Shown here piece after piece: positions 1-8,080 of a stretch of DNA of 39,785 nt. Each line of letters starts with the position of its first letter. The stretch's first letter is position 1. The DNA comes from CBINFS01 sp966250015 (GTDB lineage Bacteria > Bacteroidota > Rhodothermia > Rhodothermales > DASSAV01). The stretch spans positions 1-39,785 of the forward strand of contig CBINFS010000035.1 in NCBI GenBank assembly GCA_966250015.1, in the 5' to 3' direction. Under the pieces are notes generated by a model. The model saw only the letters and a list, made by a program, of their open reading frames with translations. It did no database searches and was not told where the DNA came from. The translations under genes were made by a program, and so were the position numbers.

Positions 1-537
1 GGAGCTGTCGCGGAGCGACTGAGGGGTAGATCATTCTGTTTCCTTCTCTTTTGCCGGGTCAAAAGAGAAGCAGAAAACCCCTTTGAAATCGAAAACGCGC
101 GGATCCATCTCTCCCCCAAGATACCCACCACCCGTACCGAACGGCGCCGACTGCTTGTTGCAAGTATAGAGAGGTAGTGCCACAAGCGCCGTTCGCTAAA
201 CGCGCGATGGATCCCCCTACGCACAACCCGGCGATTTCAGAATGGTGCCTGGAGAATATTGTGCAGCAGACCTGTCCAATGGCTGGACTTTTCCTTATAC
301 AACAAGCCCAAATATCACGTCATTCCGGCCCCCGAGCCGGAATCCAGGAAAGTAACGCACGAGGCAGAACCAAATAGCAAGACGAAACCGTTGCCTGGAT
401 CTCCGCCTTCGCGGAGATGACGTATGTTTAGTGTTTCAATAACACCAGTCGTCCGGTCTTCGGTCCGCATCCCTTTAGCACGTCATCAGCGGGACGTTGT
501 TCATAATTTTCTTCGCGCCTTCGTGCCTTCGCGTGAG
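1..537 (+). repeat. Composite repeat island 1 (D-B-B-E-C, cut by window edge)
   Basis: Gene-free stretch made of recurring modules. Element D (1-270) carries the hairpin GTCGC-GGA-GCGAC (7-19), the inverted pair CTTCTCTTTT (43-52) / AAAAGAGAAG (61-70), and the pair CGAACGGCGC (138-147) / GCGCCGTTCG (186-195). Two family-B hairpins follow: 318-347 (arms around CCCGAG) and 394-424 (arms TCTCCGC / GCGGAGA). E-like (about 450-472) and C-like (about 480-537) segments close the island. Bases 1-424 match 28846-29290 in inverted orientation. Short open frames here are repeat-derived and not called. Any upstream family-A part would lie outside the window. Confidence 0.8.
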
Positions 538-616
538 TATTCGTTTTTCCGACCTGTGACATATACTCATTTCATCATTCCCCTTCAATTTCTCCCCTCC
601 CAGGCGCTTATTTATC

Positions 617-718
617 ATTTACCTAAGCACGTTCGACTTCCTGGTAAAGGAGGACGCCGACATCACCCGCGCCATCCTGGCCGACTGCGGAAAACGCGAA
701 CGCCCCTGGATGGCTTGA
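617..718 (+). pseudogene. Probable 3' remnant of a lost gene
   Basis: A frame ending at the TGA at 716-718 reads 33 codons with strongly GC-biased third positions, like the neighbouring real genes. The surrounding bases are AT-rich and non-coding. Its end reads ...DITRAILADCGKRERPWMA. No ATG, GTG or TTG start lies in the coding-like part, and upstream the composition turns into repeat DNA, so this looks like the C-terminal tail of a deleted or disrupted gene. I do not recognise the family. It sits between repeat island 1 and the promoter of the next gene. Confidence 0.4.
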
Positions 719-761
719 TCCGGCGGCGCACCGGAATCACACCCGATAGCGCTCATTCACC

Positions 762-793
762 TTGACAGACACTTGACATACACCCTAATATTG
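762..793 (+). promoter_or_regulatory. Putative promoter of the DUF4412-like gene
   Basis: TTGACA at 762-767 and TAATAT at 786-791 are spaced by 18 bp. A second TTGACA lies at 773-778. The -10 region extended by two bases, TAATATTG, is also close to the Bacteroidota -7 consensus TAnnTTTG, with a TTG about 21 bp upstream. It lies about 70 bp before the start codon at 865. This is a motif match only. Confidence 0.45.
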
Positions 794-864
794 TGATTTT
801 ACCGGGCTGCATGCAGTTCACCGGTCCGGTAGGGTAATCTAATCGAATATCTGGGTGTAACGTC

Positions 865-1950
865 ATGTTTGCTTCAAAACGTGCCCTTGCAGCCGGCTTG
901 CTGATCGCCGCCGTCTGCCTGGCCGCAACCCCCACGGTCCTCAATCCCGACGTCAAGTACACCACCATCACGACGGTGAAGCTTGAAGGGACGGTAGGCA
1001 AGATCGTCAACTTCTTCTCCAAGAGCGCCGACGATCCGGTCGAGCAAACCACCTGGCTGAAGGGGGACTTCATGCGTACGGACGACGGGAAATCGTCGTC
1101 CTCGATCGTCGACCTTCAAAACCAGCGGTTCATCTCGATCGACCACGAGCGCAAGACGTACTGGATGATGAGCTTCGTGGACATGATGGAAAAGGCGGAA
1201 GAGGCAGTGACCGAGGCTACGGAGGAGGCTCAAGAGCTCCCGGAAGAGCCGCAGAAAGAATCGGACGTCGAGTACCGGTTCGATCTGAAAGTCGAGCCGA
1301 CGGGTGAGCGGCAGAAAATCAGCGGCTTCGACGCCGAGAAGGTGTACATGACGATCCGTGTGGACGAGGTCGCCAAGGGTGCGCCGGAAGGCCAGTCGCA
1401 GGGGGCGATGGTGCTCGCGTCGGAGATCTGGCTGTCGAAGGATGCCCCGTGGTATGCCGAGCAGAACGAGTTTGCCCGGCGTATGGCGTCGAGTATGGGT
1501 GACGCGGCCCAGGAGGCCTTCCTTAGCTCGAATAAGTCAATTCTCGAAGGCCTTCAAGGCGCCGGTAACGATCCGCGCATGAAAGAGGCAATCGAAAAAG
1601 CCGAAGCCGAAGCCAACAAGCTCGACGGCGTCGAGGTCAAAAACACGACGCGGCTGGTGCTCGTACCGCAAGGCGTCGAGTTCAGTGCGGCAACTGCCTT
1701 CGCCGGCGAAGCAAAGCAGGAGGAACCGAAGAAGAAGGGCGGTGGGCTCGGCCGCTTCGCACGCCGGCTCGCCGAACAGGCCGTAGCCGGCCGCACCAGC
1801 GACGACGGAGGAGACGCGTCGGACGAAACACCGAAAGCGGTCACGATGATGACGATCACGACGGAAATCGGTAAGGTCGAGCAGAGCCCCATTCCGGATT
1901 CGGCATTCGACATCCCGGCGGGTTACAGCGAGGTAAACTGGGGGCAGTAA
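865..1950 (+). CDS. Exported DUF4412-like protein
   Basis: A 361-residue protein with an N-terminal signal peptide (KR at 5-6, then a hydrophobic stretch to about residue 22). The mature part begins with a beta-rich segment containing STxWLKGDFMRTDD-like and DLQNQRFISIDHERKTYW motifs. This pattern, in which the bound or stored state is read from a reporter-like strand, is what I associate with DUF4412-type periplasmic proteins. Residues about 105-135 are strongly acidic (EEAVTEATEEAQELPEE), and about 285-320 are Lys/Gly/Arg-rich, so two flexible linkers are likely. Biochemical role is unknown. It is a single gene with its own candidate promoter (762-793) and a strong terminator (1975-2010). 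No clear Shine-Dalgarno precedes the ATG. The family assignment is moderate; export is well supported. Confidence 0.8.
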   Translation: MFASKRALAAGLLIAAVCLAATPTVLNPDVKYTTITTVKLEGTVGKIVNFFSKSADDPVEQTTWLKGDFMRTDDGKSSSSIVDLQNQRFISIDHERKTYWMMSFVDMMEKAEEAVTEATEEAQELPEEPQKESDVEYRFDLKVEPTGERQKISGFDAEKVYMTIRVDEVAKGAPEGQSQGAMVLASEIWLSKDAPWYAEQNEFARRMASSMGDAAQEAFLSSNKSILEGLQGAGNDPRMKEAIEKAEAEANKLDGVEVKNTTRLVLVPQGVEFSAATAFAGEAKQEEPKKKGGGLGRFARRLAEQAVAGRTSDDGGDASDETPKAVTMMTITTEIGKVEQSPIPDSAFDIPAGYSEVNWGQ

Positions 1951-1974
1951 GCGATTTTGCCACACCAATTTTTC

Positions 1975-2010
1975 AAAGGCACGTGCCAAACGGTTGCACG
2001 TGCCTTTTTT
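1975..2010 (+). terminator. Rho-independent terminator
   Basis: Arms AAAGGCACGTGC (1975-1986) and GCACGTGCCTTT (1996-2007) form a 12-bp stem followed by a T run. It lies 24 bp after the stop of the DUF4412-like gene. Confidence 0.9.
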
Positions 2011-2188
2011 ATTGGTCCTTAGGGTCGCCTACAGGATATCTGCAAAGCCTTAACGTTTGGAACGTTACAGGTACGTTGCTTATGTGAACCTCAGCCACTA
2101 ATATTTATCAGGCCGTGTAGTGTGGCAGAATGTAGCAGGGGTGAGCACCGCCCGTCTAACGGTTCCCGTTCACCCGATTCACTCTCCC

Positions 2189-2473
2189 ATGACCGACCCC
2201 CATCATCCTTCCGACGCGGCACACAGGCGCGTCCCATTGCGTGTGGTTCCAGAACCCGAGCCAGGAAGCCGCGCCGTACTCCGGCCCGGGGCACTGCCGG
2301 CATTTGTCGGAAACGGCACTACCGACATGGTGTGTGGGCAATGTGGGACGGTTCTCGTTCGCGGCATCGCCCCCGAGGAATGGAAGCTCGTCACTATCGA
2401 CGGCCTGCCCGTCATCGTCCTTTGCTCGTGCGGCGGATTCAACGAAATCCCCGCCATCCGTCCGATCAAGTAG
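2189..2473 (+). CDS. Small zinc-ribbon-like protein
   Basis: A 94-residue protein from the ATG at 2189. In-frame GTG starts at 2120 and 2141 would add up to 23 residues, but those lack a recognisable conserved pattern. The N-terminal half is Pro/Arg-rich and probably disordered. The C-terminal half has two cysteine knuckles, MVCGQCGTVL and VLCSCGGFNE, separated by about 25 residues, as in a zinc ribbon. No signal peptide or membrane helix is seen. Function is unknown; nucleic-acid or protein binding is possible. It ends 12 bp from the convergent DinB-family gene. Codon use matches the neighbours, supporting a real gene. Confidence 0.65.
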   Translation: MTDPHHPSDAAHRRVPLRVVPEPEPGSRAVLRPGALPAFVGNGTTDMVCGQCGTVLVRGIAPEEWKLVTIDGLPVIVLCSCGGFNEIPAIRPIK

Positions 2474-2485
2474 TAATCACGCGCC

Positions 2486-3106
2486 TCACGTCCCGGAGGG
2501 CGATGCGCCAACCTCCGTATCCCGGGATTTGGTGAAGTCGAGCACGACCTGCTCGGCCTGCCACAGGTGACGGCGCTGGTGTGCGGCGAGCAAACGAAAA
2601 GCGGAATAGACGTTATACCGGACCCGCTCGTCAAACGGCGACCGGATCTTGACCCGGTCGATCGCCAGCCCCGAGGACTCGCCGATCAGTCGGAAAAGCT
2701 CGGATTGCAGGCGGTCAAACTCCCGCATCACGTCGTCCCGATCGCCAACCACGGGGGGATCGAATTGCTTCTTCGTGCGGAACTTGATCCGGACGGGTGG
2801 CTCGTTCGACCGGCAAAGCACCCAGCCCATCACGTCCATACGATACCGCCCGTCACTCACACGGTGCTGCCGGCGTAGCTCTCCGATTGTGGATTCCAAC
2901 AGGGGTACGAAAGCGAGCGACGTGGCGTTGAGGTGCTCGATGCATGCCCCGACCGACCACCTGCCAGGCGCCGGGACGTAGGTCCAGCTTTCGGGCGATG
3001 CGTTTTCAGCCAGGGTCAACGCCCGGTCCAGCGTCTTCCGCAGCTCATCCCGGAGCGCCAGTAGCCGCGGCGGCAGCTCCTGCTCTTTTTGAACGGAATC
3101 GATCAT
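2486..3106 (-). CDS. DinB/YfiT-like four-helix protein
   Basis: A 206-residue cytoplasmic protein of the DinB superfamily, metal-binding four-helix bundles that include thiol transferases and many uncharacterised members. Visible signatures are GRWSVGACIEHLN (first His) and LAAHQRRHLWQAEQV (C-terminal HxxxH metal ligands), at the expected start of helix 2 and of the last helix. The length suits the family. GGGGAG lies 6 bases before the ATG at 3106 and directly abuts the earlier ATG at 3112, so the start at 3106 is preferred. It is convergent with the zinc-ribbon gene. The substrate cannot be predicted from sequence. Confidence 0.85.
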   Translation of the reverse strand: MIDSVQKEQELPPRLLALRDELRKTLDRALTLAENASPESWTYVPAPGRWSVGACIEHLNATSLAFVPLLESTIGELRRQHRVSDGRYRMDVMGWVLCRSNEPPVRIKFRTKKQFDPPVVGDRDDVMREFDRLQSELFRLIGESSGLAIDRVKIRSPFDERVRYNVYSAFRLLAAHQRRHLWQAEQVVLDFTKSRDTEVGASPSGT

Positions 3107-3349
3107 TTGCATCTCCCCGAATGCTACTCACCGTTTTCCTAATTGCCCCAATTGGGAAGGGATAATACACGATTGAACAGGCGGTTCCCGTACCGGCTTT
3201 TCGCATTGTGTGCAGTTGATTCGCACGGTAAGAAGGAGCCTGAGCAATTAATTTTTCAGAATGTGCAAAAAGTCGGGCGTACGGCGCGGTAATTGCCATT
3301 CATGTGGTTGCACCCCCTGCGATCCACCTTCTAATCCTGAACCCGTGTG

Positions 3350-3574
3350 ATGGGACAAAAGGCCAAATGTGCGTTCTGTGCGCTGCGCGTAAATCAAGGA
3401 CGATGCTCATTCCAGCGCCTCGTGACGATTGGTATCCAGTGCGACGTCGTTTTCAACTACATCGAAACGCCCCGCGCCATCACACTCCACACGGATGAGG
3501 GCATCCGGGAGTTCGATCCTGAAGAGGCACACGAGCACCTGTGCAATCGCCTCTCCACCGCCCCGCAGTGCTGA
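3350..3574 (+). CDS. Small cysteine-rich hypothetical protein
   Basis: A 74-residue frame starting with ATG at 3350 (GTG at 3347 immediately precedes). It has an N-terminal CAFCALRVNQGRC motif, a further Cys in GIQCDVVF, one in HLCNRL and a terminal Cys. The middle is a soluble, protein-like stretch (VFNYIETPRAITLHTDEGI). Third-codon positions are GC-rich in the second half. No homologous family is recognised; a small metal-binding or redox protein is possible. The opposite-strand frame here has poorer composition. Moderate confidence only that it is a gene. Confidence 0.45.
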   Translation: MGQKAKCAFCALRVNQGRCSFQRLVTIGIQCDVVFNYIETPRAITLHTDEGIREFDPEEAHEHLCNRLSTAPQC

Positions 3575-3700
3575 ACATGCACATCGCCTCCCTTTTTGTG
3601 TGCACTCCGTGCCCAGTTGGAAGCGCTTCTTCTCCAGGTTTACCCTGAGTGAGGCCTTGTTGGTTGGCTTCATGGGTAGCCGAGTGCTGTTCATACCATA

Positions 3701-4545
3701 ATTACGATTCTCGAAGGCCTCATTTCATTAAGATCCCCCATCGCAAGGCTCCTCGAGATCAAAAAATGGGGCGATGGCAGTGAGGTCACATTTCTACGCA
3801 TACTTCTCCTTATGTCATTCCGAACAACAGTGAGGAATCTTCCCGAAGTGGGGCTTTTCAGGCTGGTACCGATGGTCGTGAAGTGCTGGGCGTGCCCCTG
3901 TGGCCAATCTCGAAGGCTGCGTTTCATAAAGATCCCTCACCCGCTTCGCGGGATTCGGGATGACAAGGTAGAGGTATAGCGGATACCATAGAGTCTGTCA
4001 TTCCGACGGGCCTTGCGAGGAGGAATCTTCCCATGTGCGGCTATTAGGATTGACTCCAACGGTGATAGAAAGGAATGCTCCCCTGGACGGGCCTGTCCCC
4101 TACTCGCTACGGGAGGAGCTGTCGAGGAGCAACTGAGGGGTAGACCGTTTCGCTTTATTCAATACCGTGGCAGGAAGGCCGTATGCTTACCTGGATCCCG
4201 GCTCGGGGGCCCGGATGACGTTATCGTATAGGTCTACGTTACTAAATAGCAGTTGCTATTTGTTAACTAAATACTTGAACAGAACGTCAACCCGGACTTG
4301 ATCCGACACGAACGAAGTGACTGACGAAGTGAATCCAGAAACAGACGACGCGAGGCAGAACCCTGTTGCCTTTTGGAACCGTTGCCTGGATCTCCGCCTT
4401 CGCGGAGATGACGTACTCGTTTATGAAAAAGGTGACACGAGACGTCCCGCCTTCGATCCACGTCGACACAAAAAATCATCTGCGGAAAATCCGCGTCCAT
4501 CTGCGGATTAGTAGTACACTTTCTCTTCGCGTCTTCGCGTGAGGC
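3701..4545 (+). repeat. Composite repeat island 2 (A-A-D-B-B-E-C)
   Basis: About 850 bp without a gene. Family-A hairpins lie at about 3711-3760, 3815-3860, 3928-3970 (tip CCCGC-TTC-GCGGG) and 3998-4040. Element D follows at about 4070-4145 (GGGAGGAGCTGTCGAGGAGC segment). Family B is at about 4190-4220, 4290-4335 and 4385-4415. The E segment (GACGTCCCGCCTTCGATCC) is at about 4441-4459, and C (ATCTGCGG twice, then CTTCGCGTCTTCGCG) at about 4465-4545. Short frames here encode the familiar spurious repeat peptides and are not called. Confidence 0.8.
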
Positions 4546-4569
4546 TATAATACTTCTGAAGTACGCCGA

Positions 4570-4773
4570 TCAGTTTGTGCTACTGAGTCCGGTTTCGTCC
4601 GACGGTCGTTCGCGTTCCATGGTGACAACGAAGATGAGCCGGTAGTCGTTCAGCACCCGGTGGCCGTCGAGAAATTTCCATCCACGGCTCAACAGGCGCT
4701 GATATTCCGGTTGTTCGGCAAGGGGGGCTACAACCGTCTGAGGTATCTCAAACCTCCTGCAAATCATTCCCAT
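4570..4773 (-). CDS. Small hypothetical protein
   Basis: A 67-residue frame from ATG 4773 (a TTG lies two codons upstream and an internal ATG two codons downstream). The core YQRLLSRGWKFLDGHRVLND followed by YRLIFVVTMERE looks like an amphipathic helix plus a beta strand, a protein-like pattern. An AGGAGG sequence occurs inside the frame about 20 bases after the ATG, so a later non-standard start cannot be excluded. No family is recognised. It abuts repeat island 2 and is divergent from the hybrid kinase gene. Its lower GC and lack of known relatives leave real doubt. Confidence 0.4.
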   Translation of the reverse strand: MGMICRRFEIPQTVVAPLAEQPEYQRLLSRGWKFLDGHRVLNDYRLIFVVTMERERPSDETGLSSTN

Positions 4774-5104
4774 GGACAAACTCGTCGTTCAGTTTACTGG
4801 TATCACAGCGGAAGCGGGTTTCGTTCCCCCACCCGCACGCGTCATGAATGTGATCAATTAAACCGAACATATCAAGCATCTGGCGACTCTTTAACAATAT
4901 TTCTTCATAATCAGGGCGAGTTCGTATTAGTTATCACGGTTAAAGGTCTCCTCAGCCTTAACTATTACCGAACGGCGCCGGCCGTAACATGGAGAAAAAA
5001 TGAACGATTTCGTATAGAATAGTTTGAAATATGCAAAATTGAGACGATAATACGCCCTGCAACAATCTACGGGCGCCGACGCTTCCCCTTGGTGCGACCG
5101 AAAG
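4774..5104. other. AT-rich leader region of the hybrid kinase
   Basis: About 330 bp with no convincing gene. It holds a fragment related to element D (CCGAACGGCGCCGGCC near 4970) and a likely promoter (5024-5053). A 29-codon frame at 4772-4861 is considered under rejected items. Confidence 0.5.
5024..5053 (+). promoter_or_regulatory. Putative sigma-70-type promoter for the hybrid kinase
   Basis: TTGAAA (5024-5029) with TAATAC (5048-5053) at an 18-bp spacing, or GATAAT (5046-5051) at 16 bp. It is about 50 bp upstream of the start at 5105. Motif match only. Confidence 0.35.
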
Positions 5105-7087
5105 ATGGAACGCGGAAAAAGCGATACACCACGGGAAAAAACTTCTATGCATTCTGTCGACGAGGTACTACATCCGGACGTTTCTGACACTTCTGAACAT
5201 TCGTTGCACGACGCCACAACCGGACCCCACGCGCGCCTCCTCCAGGCGATCTTCGAGATGTCGCTCGATGGAATCTTCATCGAAACGCTGGAAGGGAAAA
5301 TCCTGGATTGCAATGAAGCCGCCTGCCGGATGTTCGGCTACACCCACGAGGAGATGGTAGGCCTGCGTATCCACGACCTCGTCCCGGAGGACTTTGCAAA
5401 AGAGCTACCCGACGTGATCGAAGAGGACACCGACGGCAAGGCGCTCGAACGGGTCAACCGGCGAAAAGACGGCACCCTCTTCCCCACCGAGATCCACACG
5501 AAGATCATCGACCTCGACGGCGAGCGGCGACTGATCGCCTACGTCCGCGACATGTCCGAAAAAAAGCGGGTCGAAGCCTACGCGGTCGAGGCCGAGTCGA
5601 AGTTCCGCAGTATCGTCGAGCAATCACTCGTCGGCATTTACATCATCCAGGACAACCGTCTCGTGTACGTCAATCCCCGGATGGAAGAGATAACGGGCTA
5701 CGGGCCGAGCCTGAAGGGGATGTCCGCGATCGACATCATCCACCCGGACGATCGGGACACCGTCAGGAATCACATACAAAAGCGTATCGAAGGAGAGATC
5801 GACCAGGTCCGCTATCCGTTCCGTTTTCTTCGCCCCGATGGGCAGACGATTTACGTGGAGGCGCACGGCATGCGCTTCGAATACGAAGGCCGCCCGGCCA
5901 TCATGGGCGCGCTGCTCGACGTGACCGACAAGGTCGAGTACGAGCGTGAGCTCATCGAAGCGCGCGAACGGGCCGAAGAGATGAATCGGCTCAAGACGAA
6001 CTTCCTGGCGAACATGAGCCACGAGATCCGTACGCCGCTGACGTCGATCATCGGGTACGCCGACGTGCTTTCTGAGGAAATCGAAGGCACACCGCAGGAG
6101 CTGCTCGCTTTCATCCGCCAGAGCGGCGAGCGCCTGATGGAAACGCTCAACTCGGTACTCGACCTCGCCCAGATCGAGAGCAAGTCGATCCACATCGACC
6201 TTCGGCCGCTCGATCTGTACGAGCTGGCCCAAAACACCGTCCAGCTCTTCTCGCGCCAGGCGGAGGGAAAGGGGCTCTCGATCCGGCTCGAGCAGCCGGC
6301 GGACGTGCGCGTCATGGCTTGCATCGATCAGGCGGCATTCAACCGGGTGCTGAACAACCTGGTATCGAATGCGATCAAGTTTACCCACGAGGGCGAGGTG
6401 GTGCTTTCAGTCGACAAGGAGGGAGATCGGGCTGTCGTGCGGGTTCGGGATACGGGGATCGGAATCGGCGAAGCGTTCAAAGAGCACCTGTTCCACGCGT
6501 TCCGCCAGGAGTCGACCGGCCAGTCGCGCGAGTATGAAGGGAGCGGCCTCGGCCTCGTGATCACCCGCCACCTCGTGGAGCTCATGGGCGGTGAGATCCA
6601 CGTCGAGAGCACCCGTGGAGTGGGCAGCACGTTTATCATTCGTTTCCCGGCTGCCGAACCCGAGGGGGAACCGGTCGATCGACTGGCCGCCGGACTAAAG
6701 ACCATGCAGGGAAAATACCGTATCCTCGCCGTTGACGATCACGACCACACACGGACCCTTTTCAAGCGGATGCTGGGCAAATCGTACGAGGTCGATACGG
6801 TGGCAACGGCTACGGAGTTGATCGAGGCGGCCGGTAGAACACAGTACGACGTCGTGCTCGTCGACATCAACCTCGGCGGCAACACGTCGGGGGTTGACCT
6901 GCTCGGAGCGTTACGTAAAATGCCCGGATATCGCAAAACCGCCATCCTGGCCTGTACGGCCTACGCTCTGCCGGGCGACCAGGAGCGGTTCCTTTCAGCA
7001 GGATTCGACGGGTACATCAGCAAACCGTTTACCCGCCAACAGCTCACCACCGCAATCCAGCAGGTCGTCGGATCAAAGGCCGGCTGA
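5105..7087 (+). CDS. PAS-PAS hybrid histidine kinase with receiver
   Basis: A 660-residue soluble sensor kinase. Two PAS domains (about 43-155 and 163-280, each followed by a PAC-like segment such as RRLIAYVRDMSEKKR) lead through a short coiled coil to HisKA with H306 in MSHEIRTPLTSIIGY. The HATPase domain shows the N box NNLVSNAIKF, G1 DTGIGIGEAF and G2 GSGLGLVITRH. A C-terminal receiver (about 537-655) has the acidic pair DD at 544-545, phosphoacceptor D587 in VLVDINL and K640 in ISKPF. No membrane helix is present, so it likely senses a cytoplasmic ligand or redox state. Phosphate would pass from H306 to D587 and then to an external HPt protein or regulator, none of which is adjacent. An alternative ATG is at 5147. 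The gene stands alone on this strand. Confidence 0.93.
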   Translation: MERGKSDTPREKTSMHSVDEVLHPDVSDTSEHSLHDATTGPHARLLQAIFEMSLDGIFIETLEGKILDCNEAACRMFGYTHEEMVGLRIHDLVPEDFAKELPDVIEEDTDGKALERVNRRKDGTLFPTEIHTKIIDLDGERRLIAYVRDMSEKKRVEAYAVEAESKFRSIVEQSLVGIYIIQDNRLVYVNPRMEEITGYGPSLKGMSAIDIIHPDDRDTVRNHIQKRIEGEIDQVRYPFRFLRPDGQTIYVEAHGMRFEYEGRPAIMGALLDVTDKVEYERELIEARERAEEMNRLKTNFLANMSHEIRTPLTSIIGYADVLSEEIEGTPQELLAFIRQSGERLMETLNSVLDLAQIESKSIHIDLRPLDLYELAQNTVQLFSRQAEGKGLSIRLEQPADVRVMACIDQAAFNRVLNNLVSNAIKFTHEGEVVLSVDKEGDRAVVRVRDTGIGIGEAFKEHLFHAFRQESTGQSREYEGSGLGLVITRHLVELMGGEIHVESTRGVGSTFIIRFPAAEPEGEPVDRLAAGLKTMQGKYRILAVDDHDHTRTLFKRMLGKSYEVDTVATATELIEAAGRTQYDVVLVDINLGGNTSGVDLLGALRKMPGYRKTAILACTAYALPGDQERFLSAGFDGYISKPFTRQQLTTAIQQVVGSKAG

Positions 7088-7095
7088 TCCGGGCG

Positions 7096-7308
7096 TCACG
7101 AGCTCGTAGTGGCCTGGTTGAAGAGGAGCCAGAAATCGATGGCCCTTTCGGCGTACCCAAACGGGGCGCCGTGCGCAGCGTAGAGCCGGTTGATCGCCTC
7201 CCACCACGCTTCGTAGTCGCCTTCACGGCACGACTTCCGCACGATCTCGCGGATCAGCTCGATTGAAGAGAGAACCGAGATGCCAAACTCGTGGTCGTGA
7301 TGTGTCAT
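7096..7308 (-). CDS. Small unknown protein, HGAPFG family copy 1
   Basis: A 70-residue protein from ATG 7308 (GTG at 7311 just before it). It is predicted mostly helical, with EAWWEAINRLYAAHGAPFGY in the C-terminal half and ending in NQATTSS. It is clearly paralogous to the gene at 7351-7563: both share A(I/V)xxLYxxHGAPFG, a following A-x3-W and Q-x-TT at the same spacing. The gap between the two genes is about 40 bp, so they are a tandem duplication and probably cotranscribed. No known family is recognised. There is no signal peptide or membrane segment. Conservation between diverged copies is good evidence that both are translated. Confidence 0.7.
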   Translation of the reverse strand: MTHHDHEFGISVLSSIELIREIVRKSCREGDYEAWWEAINRLYAAHGAPFGYAERAIDFWLLFNQATTSS

Positions 7309-7350
7309 CACATTCCACCCCGATTTACCCGGCCGGAAGCGGTCGCTCCT

Positions 7351-7563
7351 TCAGTTTACCGTGGTGCTCTGAGCGGACCCGGCCCAGATCTTTACGGCAT
7401 TTCGGCCAATTCCGAATGGAGCGCCGTGCATGAGGTAGAGGGCTTCGACGGCTATGAAATAGCGGGCGTGGTCGTTCGCGTGCAGGTACCGTAGAACCCT
7501 CTCCCACGCCCCCGAAACGTCTTCAAGCGCCAGACACGCGATTTCTCTATCCTGATCCTTCAT
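7351..7563 (-). CDS. Small unknown protein, HGAPFG family copy 2
   Basis: A 70-residue protein with RYFIAVEALYLMHGAPFG in its C-terminal half, ending in AQSTTVN. It aligns without gaps to the 7096-7308 product over about 50 residues, with identities concentrated in L-Y, HGAPFG, A, W, Q and TT. The N-terminal half (DREIACLALEDVSGAWERVL) looks helical. The copies are well diverged, so the duplication is old and both are likely under selection. It is located downstream of the membrane kinase on the same strand, with repeat island 3 between. Function is unknown. Confidence 0.7.
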   Translation of the reverse strand: MKDQDREIACLALEDVSGAWERVLRYLHANDHARYFIAVEALYLMHGAPFGIGRNAVKIWAGSAQSTTVN

Positions 7564-7684
7564 CAGCCCGTTGGGTTACTCAAAATTCCTGCCCCGGACG
7601 TTACGAAGCCGCCCGTACATGCGCAAGCCCATTCGAGGGGAAGAAATGGTGAGGCCGCATTGCTTCAGAGGAGTAAGAAGTTAA

Positions 7685-7800
7685 AAAAATAAACCGCAGA
7701 TGCTTTTTGGATGGGGATAGACCGAAGGCGAGACTTGTTTTTCTAGGAAATACCTAAAAAACGCGTCCTTCCGGCCTCCGAGCCGGGATCCACTCCCGTG
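7685..7800 (-). repeat. Repeat island 3 (C/E and B fragments)
   Basis: Contains CCGCAGATGCTTTTTGGATG (C-like) and ATAGACCGAAGGCGAGAC (E-like), then a family-B hairpin at about 7763-7795 (arms TCCGGC / GCCGGGA). It lies between the small unknown genes. Confidence 0.6.
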
Positions 7801-7818
7801 CAATTAGTCCCGCCCACC

Positions 7819-8028
7819 TCATGGAAACGCGTGTGTGCCCACCAGCCAGGCGTGGACGATGGCCTGGAGGATCGGGAGGGCAGTAGCTTCCGGTAATGTG
7901 ATGGTGTGGCGGCGGAAAACGATTCGCTTGCCGTTCGGGACGTCCTCGAAGGCGTCGATGAGCCCGTAATCGAGGGCGATGGCGGCGAGCTGGTCCAGCG
8001 AATATTTGTCGACGTCCTCTTCTCTCAT
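7819..8028 (-). CDS. Small hypothetical protein
   Basis: A 69-residue frame from ATG 8028 with AGGA five bases upstream. The N-terminal part (MREEDVDKYSLDQLAAIALD) is helical and acidic. The C-terminal part (RHTITLPEATALPILQAIVH) looks like a strand followed by a helix. It lies 52 bp downstream of the membrane kinase on the same strand, so it may be its cotranscribed partner. No family is recognised. Good codon usage and a Shine-Dalgarno-like site favour a real gene. Confidence 0.55.
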   Translation of the reverse strand: MREEDVDKYSLDQLAAIALDYGLIDAFEDVPNGKRIVFRRHTITLPEATALPILQAIVHAWLVGTHAFP

Positions 8029-8080
8029 GGTCCTGCACGGGTAAGGTGAATTTGACTACTTTCCGGTTGTGACGAGGCGC

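Noticed and set aside
3701..4545. Insertion sequence or integron explanation for the islands
   Set aside because: No transposase or integrase frame, no constant terminal inverted repeats and no clear target duplications were seen at the island edges.
4772..4861. 29-codon frame starting MDKLVVQFTGITAEAGF
   Set aside because: No ribosome site, mixed third-position composition, and overlap with the start of an opposite-strand gene. Could be chance.
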